Source: Vicinamibacterales bacterium (GTDB lineage: Bacteria > Acidobacteriota > Vicinamibacteria > Vicinamibacterales > UBA8438). From it: a stretch of DNA of 64,000 bases. Below are positions 9,352 to 17,287 of the stretch, piece after piece (within the stretch, counting starts at the first letter, position 1; each line of letters starts with the position of its first letter). The notes beneath the pieces were generated by a model that did no database searches, had not been told where the DNA came from, and worked only from the letters and a program-made list of their open reading frames with translations. The stretch covers positions 16,013 through 80,012 of the forward strand of contig CALLXD010000023.1 in the NCBI GenBank assembly GCA_937766455.1, given 5' to 3'. The position numbers were made by a program, and so were the translations under genes.

Positions 9352-10005
9352 ATGACGGAATGCAAGTGTGACGCACGCGGCGGGCGAACCCGGCGCATTG
9401 CCCGACTCGTGGTGCTCATGTCACTGCTCTCGGTGGGCGCCCAGGCCCAGAATCGGATGCCGCCCATTCCAGACGAGGACATGACGCCGGCGCAGAAGGA
9501 AGCCGTGGCGGAGTTTCGAGCCGAGCGTGGGGAACCCACGGGACCGTGGAGCGTGATCCTGCGCAGCCCGGAGCTACTCAACCGGTTGCGGGGCGTGAGC
9601 GACTACCTCCGATTCAACAGCTCGTTGCCGCCCCGCTTGTCCGAGTTCGTCATCCTGGTTACCGCACGCGAGTGGTCGCAGAATTACGAATGGGCCGCGC
9701 ACTATCGTCTGGCGGTGGAGGGCGGTCTGAGTCCCGATATCGCGGCGGCCGTGGCCGACGGGCGGCGCCCGGACGGGATGGCCGATGACGAGGAAGCGCT
9801 GTATGACTTCTGCACCGCGCTGCATCGAGACGGGAGAGTGAGCGATGCGGCCTACGCCAGGGCGGTCGCCGAGTTCGGCGAGCAAGGCGTTGTCGACATG
9901 GTGGGGCTCAGCGGCTATTACTCGCTGATTGCGATGGTGTTGAACACGGCGCGGGTGCCGCTGGCGCCGAACGCCACGCCGGGGCTCGAGCCGTTTCCAC
10001 ACTAA
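9352..10005 (+). CDS. Carboxymuconolactone decarboxylase (AhpD-like) family exported protein, 217 aa
   Basis: An N-terminal signal (ARLVVLMSLLSVGAQA) is followed by an AhpD-like helical fold: LSEFVILVTAREWSQNYEWAAHYRLAVEGGL and later DFCTALHRDGRVSDAAY. The CxxC redox pair of true AhpD is replaced by WSQNYEW, as in many CMD-like proteins without peroxidase activity. The ATG at 9352 follows GGAGGG at good spacing. The acyl-CoA ligase starts 4 bases after its stop, so the two are likely co-transcribed and may act in one catabolic route. Confidence 0.82.
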   Translation: MTECKCDARGGRTRRIARLVVLMSLLSVGAQAQNRMPPIPDEDMTPAQKEAVAEFRAERGEPTGPWSVILRSPELLNRLRGVSDYLRFNSSLPPRLSEFVILVTAREWSQNYEWAAHYRLAVEGGLSPDIAAAVADGRRPDGMADDEEALYDFCTALHRDGRVSDAAYARAVAEFGEQGVVDMVGLSGYYSLIAMVLNTARVPLAPNATPGLEPFPH

Positions 10006-10009
10006 AGGC

Positions 10010-11560
10010 ATGACACTGCGGCGGCACACGCTTGGGGACCTGCTGCGACGTACGGCGGCTCGGACGCCGGCCAGACCCGCCGTGCGGCACGGCGATGTCT
10101 CGTGGACCTACGCCGAGCTCGACACGGTCTGCAACCGGCTCGCGCACGGCCTCGCGGCTCGCGGGCTGGGCCGCGGCGACCGTCTGGCGTTGCTGTCACG
10201 CAACTCGCACGCGTTCGTGGCGATCCGGTTCGCCGTGGCGCGACTGGGGGCCGTTCTGGTTCCGGTGAACTTCATGCTCACGGCCGAGGAGGTCGCCTAC
10301 GTGCTCGGCCACTCGGGCGCTCGCATGCTGTGCGTCGAGGATGAGTTCGCCGCCATTGCTCGGGACGCCGTCACTGGCACGGCCGTCGAGATCCTCATCC
10401 ACCTGGGCCGGGACGGGACGGCGGCGCCGTCCGGGTGGGTGCCGTTCGAGCAGGTGTTTTCCGCGGACGACCAGGAACCGGTCGTGGACCTCGACACCGG
10501 CGACCTGGCCCAGATCATCTACACAAGCGGGACCGAGTCACGCCCCAAGGGGGCGATGCTGACCCACGACGCCGTCATCTGGCAGTATGTCAGCTGCATC
10601 ATCGACGCCGAGATTGGTGCAGACGACATCCTGTTGCATGCGCTGCCCCTCTATCACTGCGCGCAGCTGGATGTGTTCCTGGGGCCGGCGGTCTATGTCG
10701 GCGCGAGCAATGTCATCGTGGCGCAACCCCAGCCCGAGGTGGTCCTGCCGATGATCGCCCGGCACGGGGTGACGTCGTTCTTCGCGCCACCGACCGTCTG
10801 GATCGCGTTGCTGCGGTCGCCGCTGTTCGACCAGACCGACCTGTCGTCGCTGCGGAAGGGCTACTACGGCGCCGCGATCATGCCGGTCGAGGTACTCGGC
10901 GAGATCGGTCGGCGGCTCCCGAACGTCAGATTGTGGAATCTGTACGGACAGACCGAGATCGCGCCGCTGGCGACCGTGCTGAAGCCGGACGACCAGATTC
11001 GGAAGGCGGGGTCGGCCGGCCACCCGGCGCTCAATGTCGAGACCCGCGTGGTGGACGATGCCGGACGTGGGGTGCCGCCGGGCGTGGTCGGCGAGATTGT
11101 CCACCGGTCGCCACAGCTGTTGCAGGGGTACTACCAGGACCAGGAGCGCACGGCCACGGCGTTCGAGGGAGGCTGGTTTCACAGCGGCGACCTGGCGACG
11201 GTCGATGCCGAGGGTTACATCACGATCGTCGATCGCAAGAAGGACATGATCAAGACCGGTGGCGAGAATGTGGCGAGCCGCGAGGTGGAGGAGACGATCT
11301 ATGGGGTGGAGTCGGTGTCAGAGGTCGCCGTGGTCGGTGTCCCGCATCCCTACTGGATCGAGGCCGTGGTGGCCGTGGTGGTAGCGCGTGCAGGTCAGAC
11401 CCTGACCGAGGACGACGTGGTGACGCATTGCCGCGCGCGTCTGGCCGGGTTCAAGGTGCCCAAGCGCGTCGTGTTTCTCGAGGCGCTGCCCAAGAACCCC
11501 AGCGGCAAGGTCTTGAAGCGGCAGCTGCGTCTCAGCATCAGTCTCGAGGGTGCGGAGTAA
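10010..11560 (+). CDS. AMP-forming acyl-CoA synthetase, 516 aa
   Basis: An ANL-superfamily ligase activating a carboxylic acid to its CoA thioester. The P-loop-like motif is IIYTSGTESRPKGAMLTHDA. Other motifs are GYYGAAIMP, LYGQTEIAPL (A5), GGWFHSGDLATVDAEGYITI (A7), DRKKDMIKTGGENV (A8) and PKNPSGKVLKRQLR with the catalytic Lys (A10). Full length and intact. No signal peptide, so cytoplasmic. It is paired with the upstream CMD-family gene and convergent with a TRAP transporter that could import the acid. The exact substrate cannot be read. Confidence 0.93.
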   Translation: MTLRRHTLGDLLRRTAARTPARPAVRHGDVSWTYAELDTVCNRLAHGLAARGLGRGDRLALLSRNSHAFVAIRFAVARLGAVLVPVNFMLTAEEVAYVLGHSGARMLCVEDEFAAIARDAVTGTAVEILIHLGRDGTAAPSGWVPFEQVFSADDQEPVVDLDTGDLAQIIYTSGTESRPKGAMLTHDAVIWQYVSCIIDAEIGADDILLHALPLYHCAQLDVFLGPAVYVGASNVIVAQPQPEVVLPMIARHGVTSFFAPPTVWIALLRSPLFDQTDLSSLRKGYYGAAIMPVEVLGEIGRRLPNVRLWNLYGQTEIAPLATVLKPDDQIRKAGSAGHPALNVETRVVDDAGRGVPPGVVGEIVHRSPQLLQGYYQDQERTATAFEGGWFHSGDLATVDAEGYITIVDRKKDMIKTGGENVASREVEETIYGVESVSEVAVVGVPHPYWIEAVVAVVVARAGQTLTEDDVVTHCRARLAGFKVPKRVVFLEALPKNPSGKVLKRQLRLSISLEGAE

Positions 11561-11576
11561 GGACCCGCTCAACACG

Positions 11577-12086
11577 CTATTCCTGAGCGGGTCTCAGTGC
11601 CGTGCGAACATCCGCGACGACGAGCCGCACCATCTCGATGAGCATCAACCCGAACGAGAGCGGCACCATTGCAAGCACGGGATACAGCGGCCAGTAGGTC
11701 GTGCCGATTTGCATCTGGCGTCCGCTCACGTACCCCTGCCACGCGAACGCTGCCACGTACCACAACAGCAGGCCGAAGACGCCGGCCTCCACGGCCACGA
11801 CGAAGACCCGCACCCAGGCGTATCCCCGAGGCGGCAGGGCGTTCTGGAGCATCTCCAACCGCGGGAACGTTCCCTCTCGATGGGCCAGCGGCAGCGCCCA
11901 GAAGACGAGCAGAGGAAAGAGCAGCCGCTCGACGATGTTGTAGCCGCCCGGGATGAGGTCCACGCCCAGCACGTAGCGTCCGAAGACGCTGGCGACGGTC
12001 ATGCACATCATCGCGAGCAGACACAGACCGGCGCCCACCGAGGCCATGCCCCCCTCGAGTCGCCCCACCCACGTCCAGATGCGCAT
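11577..12086 (-). CDS. TRAP transporter small permease (DctQ type), 169 aa
   Basis: Four predicted membrane helices: ASVGAGLCLLAMMCMTVASVF, IVERLLFPLLVFWALPLAH, VFVVAVEAGVFGLLLWYVAAF and YPVLAMVPLSFGLMLIEMV. This is the DctQ topology. DctQ links the large permease to the periplasmic binding protein. The ATG at 12086 has AGGAAG upstream and lies 14 bases after the stop of the large permease, so the order is DctP, DctM, DctQ on the minus strand. Confidence 0.88.
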   Translation of the reverse strand: MRIWTWVGRLEGGMASVGAGLCLLAMMCMTVASVFGRYVLGVDLIPGGYNIVERLLFPLLVFWALPLAHREGTFPRLEMLQNALPPRGYAWVRVFVVAVEAGVFGLLLWYVAAFAWQGYVSGRQMQIGTTYWPLYPVLAMVPLSFGLMLIEMVRLVVADVRTALRPAQE

Positions 12087-12100
12087 GCGATAGCTTCCTG

Positions 12101-13414
12101 CTAACGAAGTGTGCCCGGGAGCCACGTCACCACCGCGGGAAACCAGAGCATGACGGCCGACACGACCACCGCGGCGGATAGGGCGAAGACCGACGTCATC
12201 CGGAACACCGGGCCGACGGGATGGCCGGCCGCCGTCGACGCCGCATATGCGGCCAGCCCGACGGGCGGCGTCAGCAGGCCCAACGAGATCATGAACGACG
12301 CCATGACTCCGAACCAGAGCAAGTCGACCTCGGTCGCTTCGAGAATCGGCATCATGACGGGGACGAGCAGGACCATCACGGCGGCCGACTCCAGGAACAG
12401 GCCGAAGGCGAAGAACGCGGCAAGCAGGAGCGCGACGACGAGGGTCGGTTGGCTCAGGAGCGGCTCGACCAGCGCGAGCAGCTCGTGCGGCAGCCGCGAG
12501 TACGACAGGAACCGGCCAAAGACCTGCGACCCGATCACGATGATCATGATCATGGCGGTCACCCGCACGGAGTCCTTCAAGGCCAGGGCGATGCCGGGAA
12601 CATCGACGCGTCTCATCACGACCATGCCGACGAGGGCCGTGAACGCGCCGAGTGCGCCGGCCTCGCCGGCCGTCACCACTCCGCCGTAGATGCCGCCGAA
12701 GACCACGGCCATCAGGACGACGACGAACACGAACGCGGGCACGCTCCCCCCGCCAACGTCACCGCCGTCGGGGACCGCATCGCCCGTCCGCCCGTCGACC
12801 ACGCCGGGCTCGACCTCTCCGAACAGCGCCAGGCACCCGATGTAGACGCCGATGCAGAGGCCGGCCGGCAGCAGCGCGCCGATGAAGAGATGTCCGATGG
12901 ACACCGCCGTCAGCGACCCGTAGATGATCATGATCAGGCTTGGGGGGATGATCGCCGACAGCGATCCGGCGACCGCCGCGATGGCGACCGACATCCGGCG
13001 CGTGTAGCCAATCTGACTGAGCTGGGGCGCCGCGAGCGTCGCCAAAGCCGCCGAGGTGGCCGCACCCGACCCGGACACCGCGCCGAGCAGACCGCCTGAT
13101 ACGACCGTGGCCAGCCCCAGCGGGAACCGCCGCTGTCCGGCCAGCCGGTAGCCGACGTGAAAGAGATCGACGATCACCCCGCCTCGCAGGAGCATCTGGG
13201 CCATCAGCAGATAGAGCGGGATGATCGAGAGCGAGTAGCTCGAGGCGGTGAAGAAGACGTTGGTGCCGATGATGCCGGCAAAGACCTGCGGCCCGACCCA
13301 GAGCGCGATACCCAACAGTCCAGACGCGAAGAGCACCGTCGCGACGTGCTGGCCGAGGATCAGAAAGAACACGAACCACAGCGCGACGATCCAGATGACG
13401 AGATCCTGCGGCAT
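12101..13414 (-). CDS. TRAP transporter large permease (DctM type), 437 aa
   Basis: A highly hydrophobic protein with about 12 membrane segments. DctM signature regions are visible: LLGAVSGSGAATSAALATLAAPQL near residue 100, AGSLSAIIPPSLIMIIYGSL, and LLLVPVMMPILEATEVDLLWFG towards the C-terminus. It forms the sodium-coupled transport path for an organic acid with DctQ and DctP. It is 34 bases downstream of the binding-protein gene. Ligand class is not deducible from the permease. Confidence 0.93.
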   Translation of the reverse strand: MPQDLVIWIVALWFVFFLILGQHVATVLFASGLLGIALWVGPQVFAGIIGTNVFFTASSYSLSIIPLYLLMAQMLLRGGVIVDLFHVGYRLAGQRRFPLGLATVVSGGLLGAVSGSGAATSAALATLAAPQLSQIGYTRRMSVAIAAVAGSLSAIIPPSLIMIIYGSLTAVSIGHLFIGALLPAGLCIGVYIGCLALFGEVEPGVVDGRTGDAVPDGGDVGGGSVPAFVFVVVLMAVVFGGIYGGVVTAGEAGALGAFTALVGMVVMRRVDVPGIALALKDSVRVTAMIMIIVIGSQVFGRFLSYSRLPHELLALVEPLLSQPTLVVALLLAAFFAFGLFLESAAVMVLLVPVMMPILEATEVDLLWFGVMASFMISLGLLTPPVGLAAYAASTAAGHPVGPVFRMTSVFALSAAVVVSAVMLWFPAVVTWLPGTLR

Positions 13415-13448
13415 GGTTCCAGTGCTGGTGAGGGGGTGTCGGGTCGCG

Positions 13449-14621
13449 TCAGGGTTCTAGCCCGAGGGCGTCGGCGACCCCTTCGGGCAGTCCCCCGCCT
13501 TCGGCTCGCACGAGCTCGGCCCACAGGACGGCGGTTGCCCTGGCTGGATGGCCGTTCTGTTCGGTCTGCTGGACCCACTGGGTCCACGTCTCGCTCGCCG
13601 CCCGTGCAATGTGGTCACGCATCGCCGCGGGCAACTGGTCGACGGCCACAAAGGTGGCGCCATTGGCCAGAGCCCGGGCTTGAACGGCTCGGTCCTGCTC
13701 GTCGATGTACTCGGCGTTGCGTGTGGTGACGGCGTCGGCCACTCGAACCCAGCTGTCTCGCTGTTGGTCCGTCAGGCTGTTCCATGTCCGCTGGGTCACC
13801 GCGAGGTAACTTTGCCAGTGGCCGATCGCCACGTCGGTGATCGTATAGGTCAGCAACTCCTCCAGGGAGTACGACACCCAATCACCGATCGACAGGATGA
13901 CGCCGTCGAGGGTGCCACGCGACAGCGCCTCGTAGGCCGAGGCTGCCGGCATGGTCACCGGTGTTACGCCGAGACGCTCGAGCACGATCGTGTGCAGCGC
14001 GGAACCTGCCCGAATCGGCATGCCGCGGAAATCCACAACGCGGTTGAGCTCGGCACCGGTGGTGGAGATGGCGTAGGCCCCCGTGGCGCCGAGTCCCCAT
14101 GCGACCAGCCCCTTGTCCCCGATCTCGTAGTCGTAGAACGTCTTCCCGTCAGTGACCTCCGTCTCGGACGCGAGCAGGCGCTGAAACGCGCGCGTGATCA
14201 TGCGCGCGTCGGTGCCATAGGTCGGCAGCTGTGTCACGTCGGACAACGGGAAACGCCCCTCATGATAGGGCGCCAGCATCGGCGCGGCCACGCTGATCAC
14301 GCCGCTCTCCAGCGCATCGAGCTCACCGCCGACCGCGACCAGCTCTCCGGCGTAGAAGCGGGTAAACGCGAGGTCGGTCTCCGCCTCCATCGCATCGGTG
14401 AACGGGTCCAGGTAGTGACCGACCCAGAAATGTGTTTGGGACAAGCCGGCGGAAATGGTGAGCGGCTGAGACGTGGGGCTCGACGCGTTCGCGCAGCTCT
14501 CGGTGGCGGCCGTGGCCACGAGTCCGAGCAACAGGCCGACCGCCGCGGGGGCGGGTCTTCGCGGTGTGCGGTCTGGCACTACTTCACCCAATCGGCCGGT
14601 CCGTCCTCCCATCGTTCGCAT
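13449..14621 (-). CDS. TRAP transporter substrate-binding protein (DctP type), 390 aa
   Basis: A periplasmic solute-binding protein of the TRAP family. A signal segment (AAVGLLLGLVATAATESCANASS) precedes the mature domain; a Cys near the cleavage point could be lipidated. Family features include KTFYDYEIGDKGLVAWGLGATGAYAISTT, the VVDFRGMPIRAG segment whose Arg normally holds the ligand carboxylate, and GTLDGVILS. ATG 14621 is preceded by AGAGAAG. A likely promoter lies at 14690-14719. The nearby acyl-CoA ligase hints at an organic acid ligand; this is context only. Confidence 0.88.
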   Translation of the reverse strand: MRTMGGRTGRLGEVVPDRTPRRPAPAAVGLLLGLVATAATESCANASSPTSQPLTISAGLSQTHFWVGHYLDPFTDAMEAETDLAFTRFYAGELVAVGGELDALESGVISVAAPMLAPYHEGRFPLSDVTQLPTYGTDARMITRAFQRLLASETEVTDGKTFYDYEIGDKGLVAWGLGATGAYAISTTGAELNRVVDFRGMPIRAGSALHTIVLERLGVTPVTMPAASAYEALSRGTLDGVILSIGDWVSYSLEELLTYTITDVAIGHWQSYLAVTQRTWNSLTDQQRDSWVRVADAVTTRNAEYIDEQDRAVQARALANGATFVAVDQLPAAMRDHIARAASETWTQWVQQTEQNGHPARATAVLWAELVRAEGGGLPEGVADALGLEP

Positions 14622-14689
14622 GTTCTCACTTCTCTCTACCGCCTATTCTCGCTCCGTGTCGGCTCTGTTGCGTAGCGTCTTTTGTTCGA

Positions 14690-14719
14690 GTTATAGAAAT
14701 ATTTACCTCGAAGGCTCAA
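14690..14719 (-). promoter_or_regulatory. Candidate sigma70-type promoter for the TRAP operon
   Basis: On the minus strand, TTGAGC and TATAAC are separated by 18 bp, within an A/T-rich island in otherwise GC-rich DNA. The site is about 70 bases upstream of the DctP start and oriented toward it. Confidence 0.4.
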
Positions 14720-14789
14720 AATCCATAATAACGTCACGGTCGATGAGGAGGTCTGCCAATGTCTGATGAGATTGATGGGTTTATGCAAG

Positions 14790-14927
14790 ATGGACGCCGA
14801 CAGCTTGCCGCAGGTCGAGATGCCGCATGTGGCGGACTACACGGCGCCGCTGGAGGCCGGACACGCGACGCGGATTCCGGATCCTGCCCAGGTCCTGACC
14901 GGGTTCGCGCGATCCGTGCTCTCTTGA
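14790..14927 (+). CDS. Possible small ORF or gene remnant, 45 aa
   Basis: The 316-bp gap between the TRAP operon and the B12 operon end holds an ATG-started frame. It encodes MDADSLPQVEMPHVADYTAP, then LEAGHATRIPDPAQVLTGFA and RSVLS. Its composition looks more protein-like than the overlapping frames, but no clear ribosome site precedes it and I do not recognise it. It may be a gene fragment. No other feature was seen in the gap beyond the promoter at 14690-14719. Confidence 0.25.
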   Translation: MDADSLPQVEMPHVADYTAPLEAGHATRIPDPAQVLTGFARSVLS

Positions 14928-14937
14928 TGGGTGGTCG

Positions 14938-15864
14938 TTACAGCGGAGTCCACCCCGGTCCCCGATGACCGAAATCGAAGAGGTCAGGGTGCAGGAGTTC
15001 AGCCAGGACTTCCGCTGACTCCACCATTCGTGGACCCGGTCGGTTGAAGGACTGATTGCCGTCGGTGATGTAGACGCGGCCGTTCGCCACCGCGGAGAGA
15101 CCGGTCCACTCGGGACGGGCAGTCAACGGCGGCATTTCCTGCCGGGCGCGCTTGATATCGAATCCACAGGGCATGATGGCAATGACGTCGGGGTCGGCCG
15201 CCGCCAACGCGGCCGGTTCCAGGTAGCCGGAGTGCTGGCCAGCCGTGCCGAACAGGTCGGCGCCGCCGGCCGCCTCCACGATGTCCGGGACCCAGTTGCC
15301 GGCCATCATGAGCGGGTCGATCCACTCCACGCACGCAATCGACGGTCGCGACGGCAGGTCGGCAGTACGGTCGGCGATCGCCGCCAGCCGACGGCGGAGG
15401 TTGGCGACCAGCGTTGTGCCTCGGTCGGGGTGGCCCAGCGCGATGGCCACAGTCTCGATGTCTGTCCAGACATCGCCCAGAGACATCGGTTCCAACGACA
15501 CGATGCGCGGTCGCGATGTGACCAGCTCGCAGACGGCCCGTTCCACGTCCTTGAGGCTGACCGCGCAGACCTCACACTGCGTTTGCGTGATGATGACCGT
15601 CGGCGCCAGTTCGTTGAGCAGGTCGGGGTCTACGCTGTACACGGACAGCGCGCTGGCGACAATCGAGCGCACCTGCTCATCAATCACCCGGCTCGGCGCG
15701 CCGATGTCCACGCGCGATGCGGAGCAGGTCGGCAGCCGTTCCACGAGCGACGGGAAGTCACACTCGTGCGAACGCCCCACGAGCTGATCCGAGAACCCGA
15801 GCGCGGCGACGATCTCGGTCGCGCTGGCTATGAGCGAAACAATGCGGTGTGTGGCCATTGTCAT
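14938..15864 (-). CDS. Cobalamin-binding (BtuF-like) protein without clear signal peptide, 308 aa
   Basis: Class III periplasmic-binding-protein fold: HRIVSLIASATEIVAALGF, LVGRSHECDFP, VIITQTQCEVCAVSL, CVEWIDPLMMAGNWVPDIVEAAGG, and C-terminal GNQSFNRPGPRMVESAEVLA. These are shared with the vitamin B12-binding family found in operons under cobalamin riboswitches. Unlike BtuF at 19590-20498, no N-terminal signal is visible, which is typical of this subgroup and leaves the location uncertain. It is the last gene of the B12 operon, 4 bases after the DUF6580 pseudogene. Confidence 0.82.
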   Translation of the reverse strand: MTMATHRIVSLIASATEIVAALGFSDQLVGRSHECDFPSLVERLPTCSASRVDIGAPSRVIDEQVRSIVASALSVYSVDPDLLNELAPTVIITQTQCEVCAVSLKDVERAVCELVTSRPRIVSLEPMSLGDVWTDIETVAIALGHPDRGTTLVANLRRRLAAIADRTADLPSRPSIACVEWIDPLMMAGNWVPDIVEAAGGADLFGTAGQHSGYLEPAALAAADPDVIAIMPCGFDIKRARQEMPPLTARPEWTGLSAVANGRVYITDGNQSFNRPGPRMVESAEVLAELLHPDLFDFGHRGPGWTPL

Positions 15865-15867
15865 CCC

Positions 15868-16491
15868 TCACCCGCGCTGAGTCGCCAGGTGACCGGTTTG
15901 CGGGGTCGCCGCCTGCAGCGACACCCGGCTGAACAGGATCGGCAGGAACACCACTATGCTGATCAGCGTGTTCCGGTAGTAGGGCAGCCCCATGATGTAG
16001 CACTCGATCAGGCCGGCCGGGGTCAACGCGAATCGCACGCCGCCGCCAAACGCCCAGACGCCGAAGTTCGAGAGCAGGAAAAACGCGGTGGACGCCAGCA
16101 GTCCCGCGCTGGCGATGCGCGCCGCTGACCGATCCCGCCGCAGGAGGAGCCCGCTGACGACCACCATCGCGACCGAGAGATACACGATCGGCTGATGCGC
16201 GTAGAACGCCCACTCGGGACGTCCCGTGATGATCAAAATGCCGAGGTCGCCCAGCAGATAGCAGGCAAGCGGCACGAGAAATGCCAGCCGCCTATCGGCG
16301 TAGAACGCCGCCCCAAAGAGGCCGATGGGCAAGAGCGGCTAAAAGTTCCACGGGTAGAAACCCTGTCCCGGGTCTATGGCGACGCCTAGCTGGAGCAGCA
16401 GAAACGGAGCAAGTCTGGCGCCGACACTCAGCAGCAACAAAGCAACGAGGGTTGAACGACGTGGTCGGGTGAATCGCGTCATGCCGGTCAT
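15868..16491 (-). pseudogene. DUF6580 family putative transport protein interrupted by an amber codon
   Basis: Reading from ATG 16491 (which overlaps the stop of the upstream gene, ATGA) gives 50 residues ending GVAIDPGQGFYPWNF. Then comes a TAG at 16341-16339, and the same frame continues PLLPIGLFGAAFYADRRLAF through four more membrane segments to the stop at 15868. Total would be 207 residues, about the usual length of DUF6580 proteins, where NFSPLLPIG-like sequence is expected. The stop therefore replaces one residue (Ser TCG to TAG is the simplest change). Predicted membrane protein, likely the transport part of the B12 locus. The 3' part alone could start at an internal ATG (16332). Confidence 0.8.
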
Positions 16492-17255
16492 TGGTCTGCT
16501 CCCTGGTTCGATCGATGGTCGTGGGCGTTACCGTGCGGTAGGTCCTTCGGCGGCGCCCCACCCGGCCGGGTCTCCCGTGACGGCGCCTCGTCCGACGCGG
16601 TGAGGTCACAGAACGCGAAGCCGTCTCGTTCGACGATGGCGCCGGCGGTGACGGGAACCGGCGCACTGAAGATGGGGCCGTCTGACACAAACGTGTGGAA
16701 TTCCCCGTTCTCTCCGCAGGGGTCCACGGCGTCCGGCAGCTCCGCGAGAAACTGTCGTTCAAATGCGCGTCCGACGAACCTCGCGTCGAGCACGGCGCGG
16801 TGTATGCAAACGGTGGTCGCCGCGAAACCGAGTTGGATGAATGAGTGGGCCAGCGCGGTGGTGTCCTGTTTCCAGATCGGAAAAAGACAAGCCAGGTCGT
16901 GCTCCGCGAGTTGACGTTCTCGATAGGTGCGGAGATCTTCGAGAAAGATGTCACCAAACGCGACGCGACGGATGCCGTCCGCTCTCAGACGGGCGAAGGC
17001 GTCCCCCATCGCGCGCTCGTAGATCGCGTTCGACGACTGAGGAGGGACGACCACTTCCGTCAACGCGACACCGGCGGCCTGGGCCTGCCGCCTGAGCAGC
17101 GAGCGACGCACCCCGTGCATGCTGACTCGGTCGTAGGCATCGGTCACCGTCGTGACCAGTTCGACGACATCATGCGACCCGCGCGTGCGAAGGTGGTGCA
17201 ACGCCAGCGCGCTGTCCTTCCCTCCGCTGAAGCACATCGCAATCGGCTCCGTCAT
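16488..17255 (-). CDS. DUF71/COG2102 PP-loop ATPase (B12-salvage-type), 255 aa
   Basis: N-terminal PP-loop AMCFSGGKDSALALHHLR binds ATP. GVRRSLLRRQAQAAGVALTEV, FGDIFLEDLRTYRERQL and LFPIWKQDTTALAHSFIQLG are typical of the diphthine-ammonia ligase/DUF71 family. Bacteria do not make diphthamide; published comparative genomics proposed that DUF71 proteins beside B12 transport genes act in B12 salvage. This gene fits that context exactly, lying between a TonB receptor and a transporter under a cobalamin riboswitch. The C-terminal ~30 residues are His/Asn-rich and probably disordered. Cytoplasmic; substrate unproven. Confidence 0.85.
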   Translation of the reverse strand: MTEPIAMCFSGGKDSALALHHLRTRGSHDVVELVTTVTDAYDRVSMHGVRRSLLRRQAQAAGVALTEVVVPPQSSNAIYERAMGDAFARLRADGIRRVAFGDIFLEDLRTYRERQLAEHDLACLFPIWKQDTTALAHSFIQLGFAATTVCIHRAVLDARFVGRAFERQFLAELPDAVDPCGENGEFHTFVSDGPIFSAPVPVTAGAIVERDGFAFCDLTASDEAPSRETRPGGAPPKDLPHGNAHDHRSNQGADQ

Positions 17256-17287
17256 TGCTGTGTCCTGCTCGCGCGATACCGGACCGC

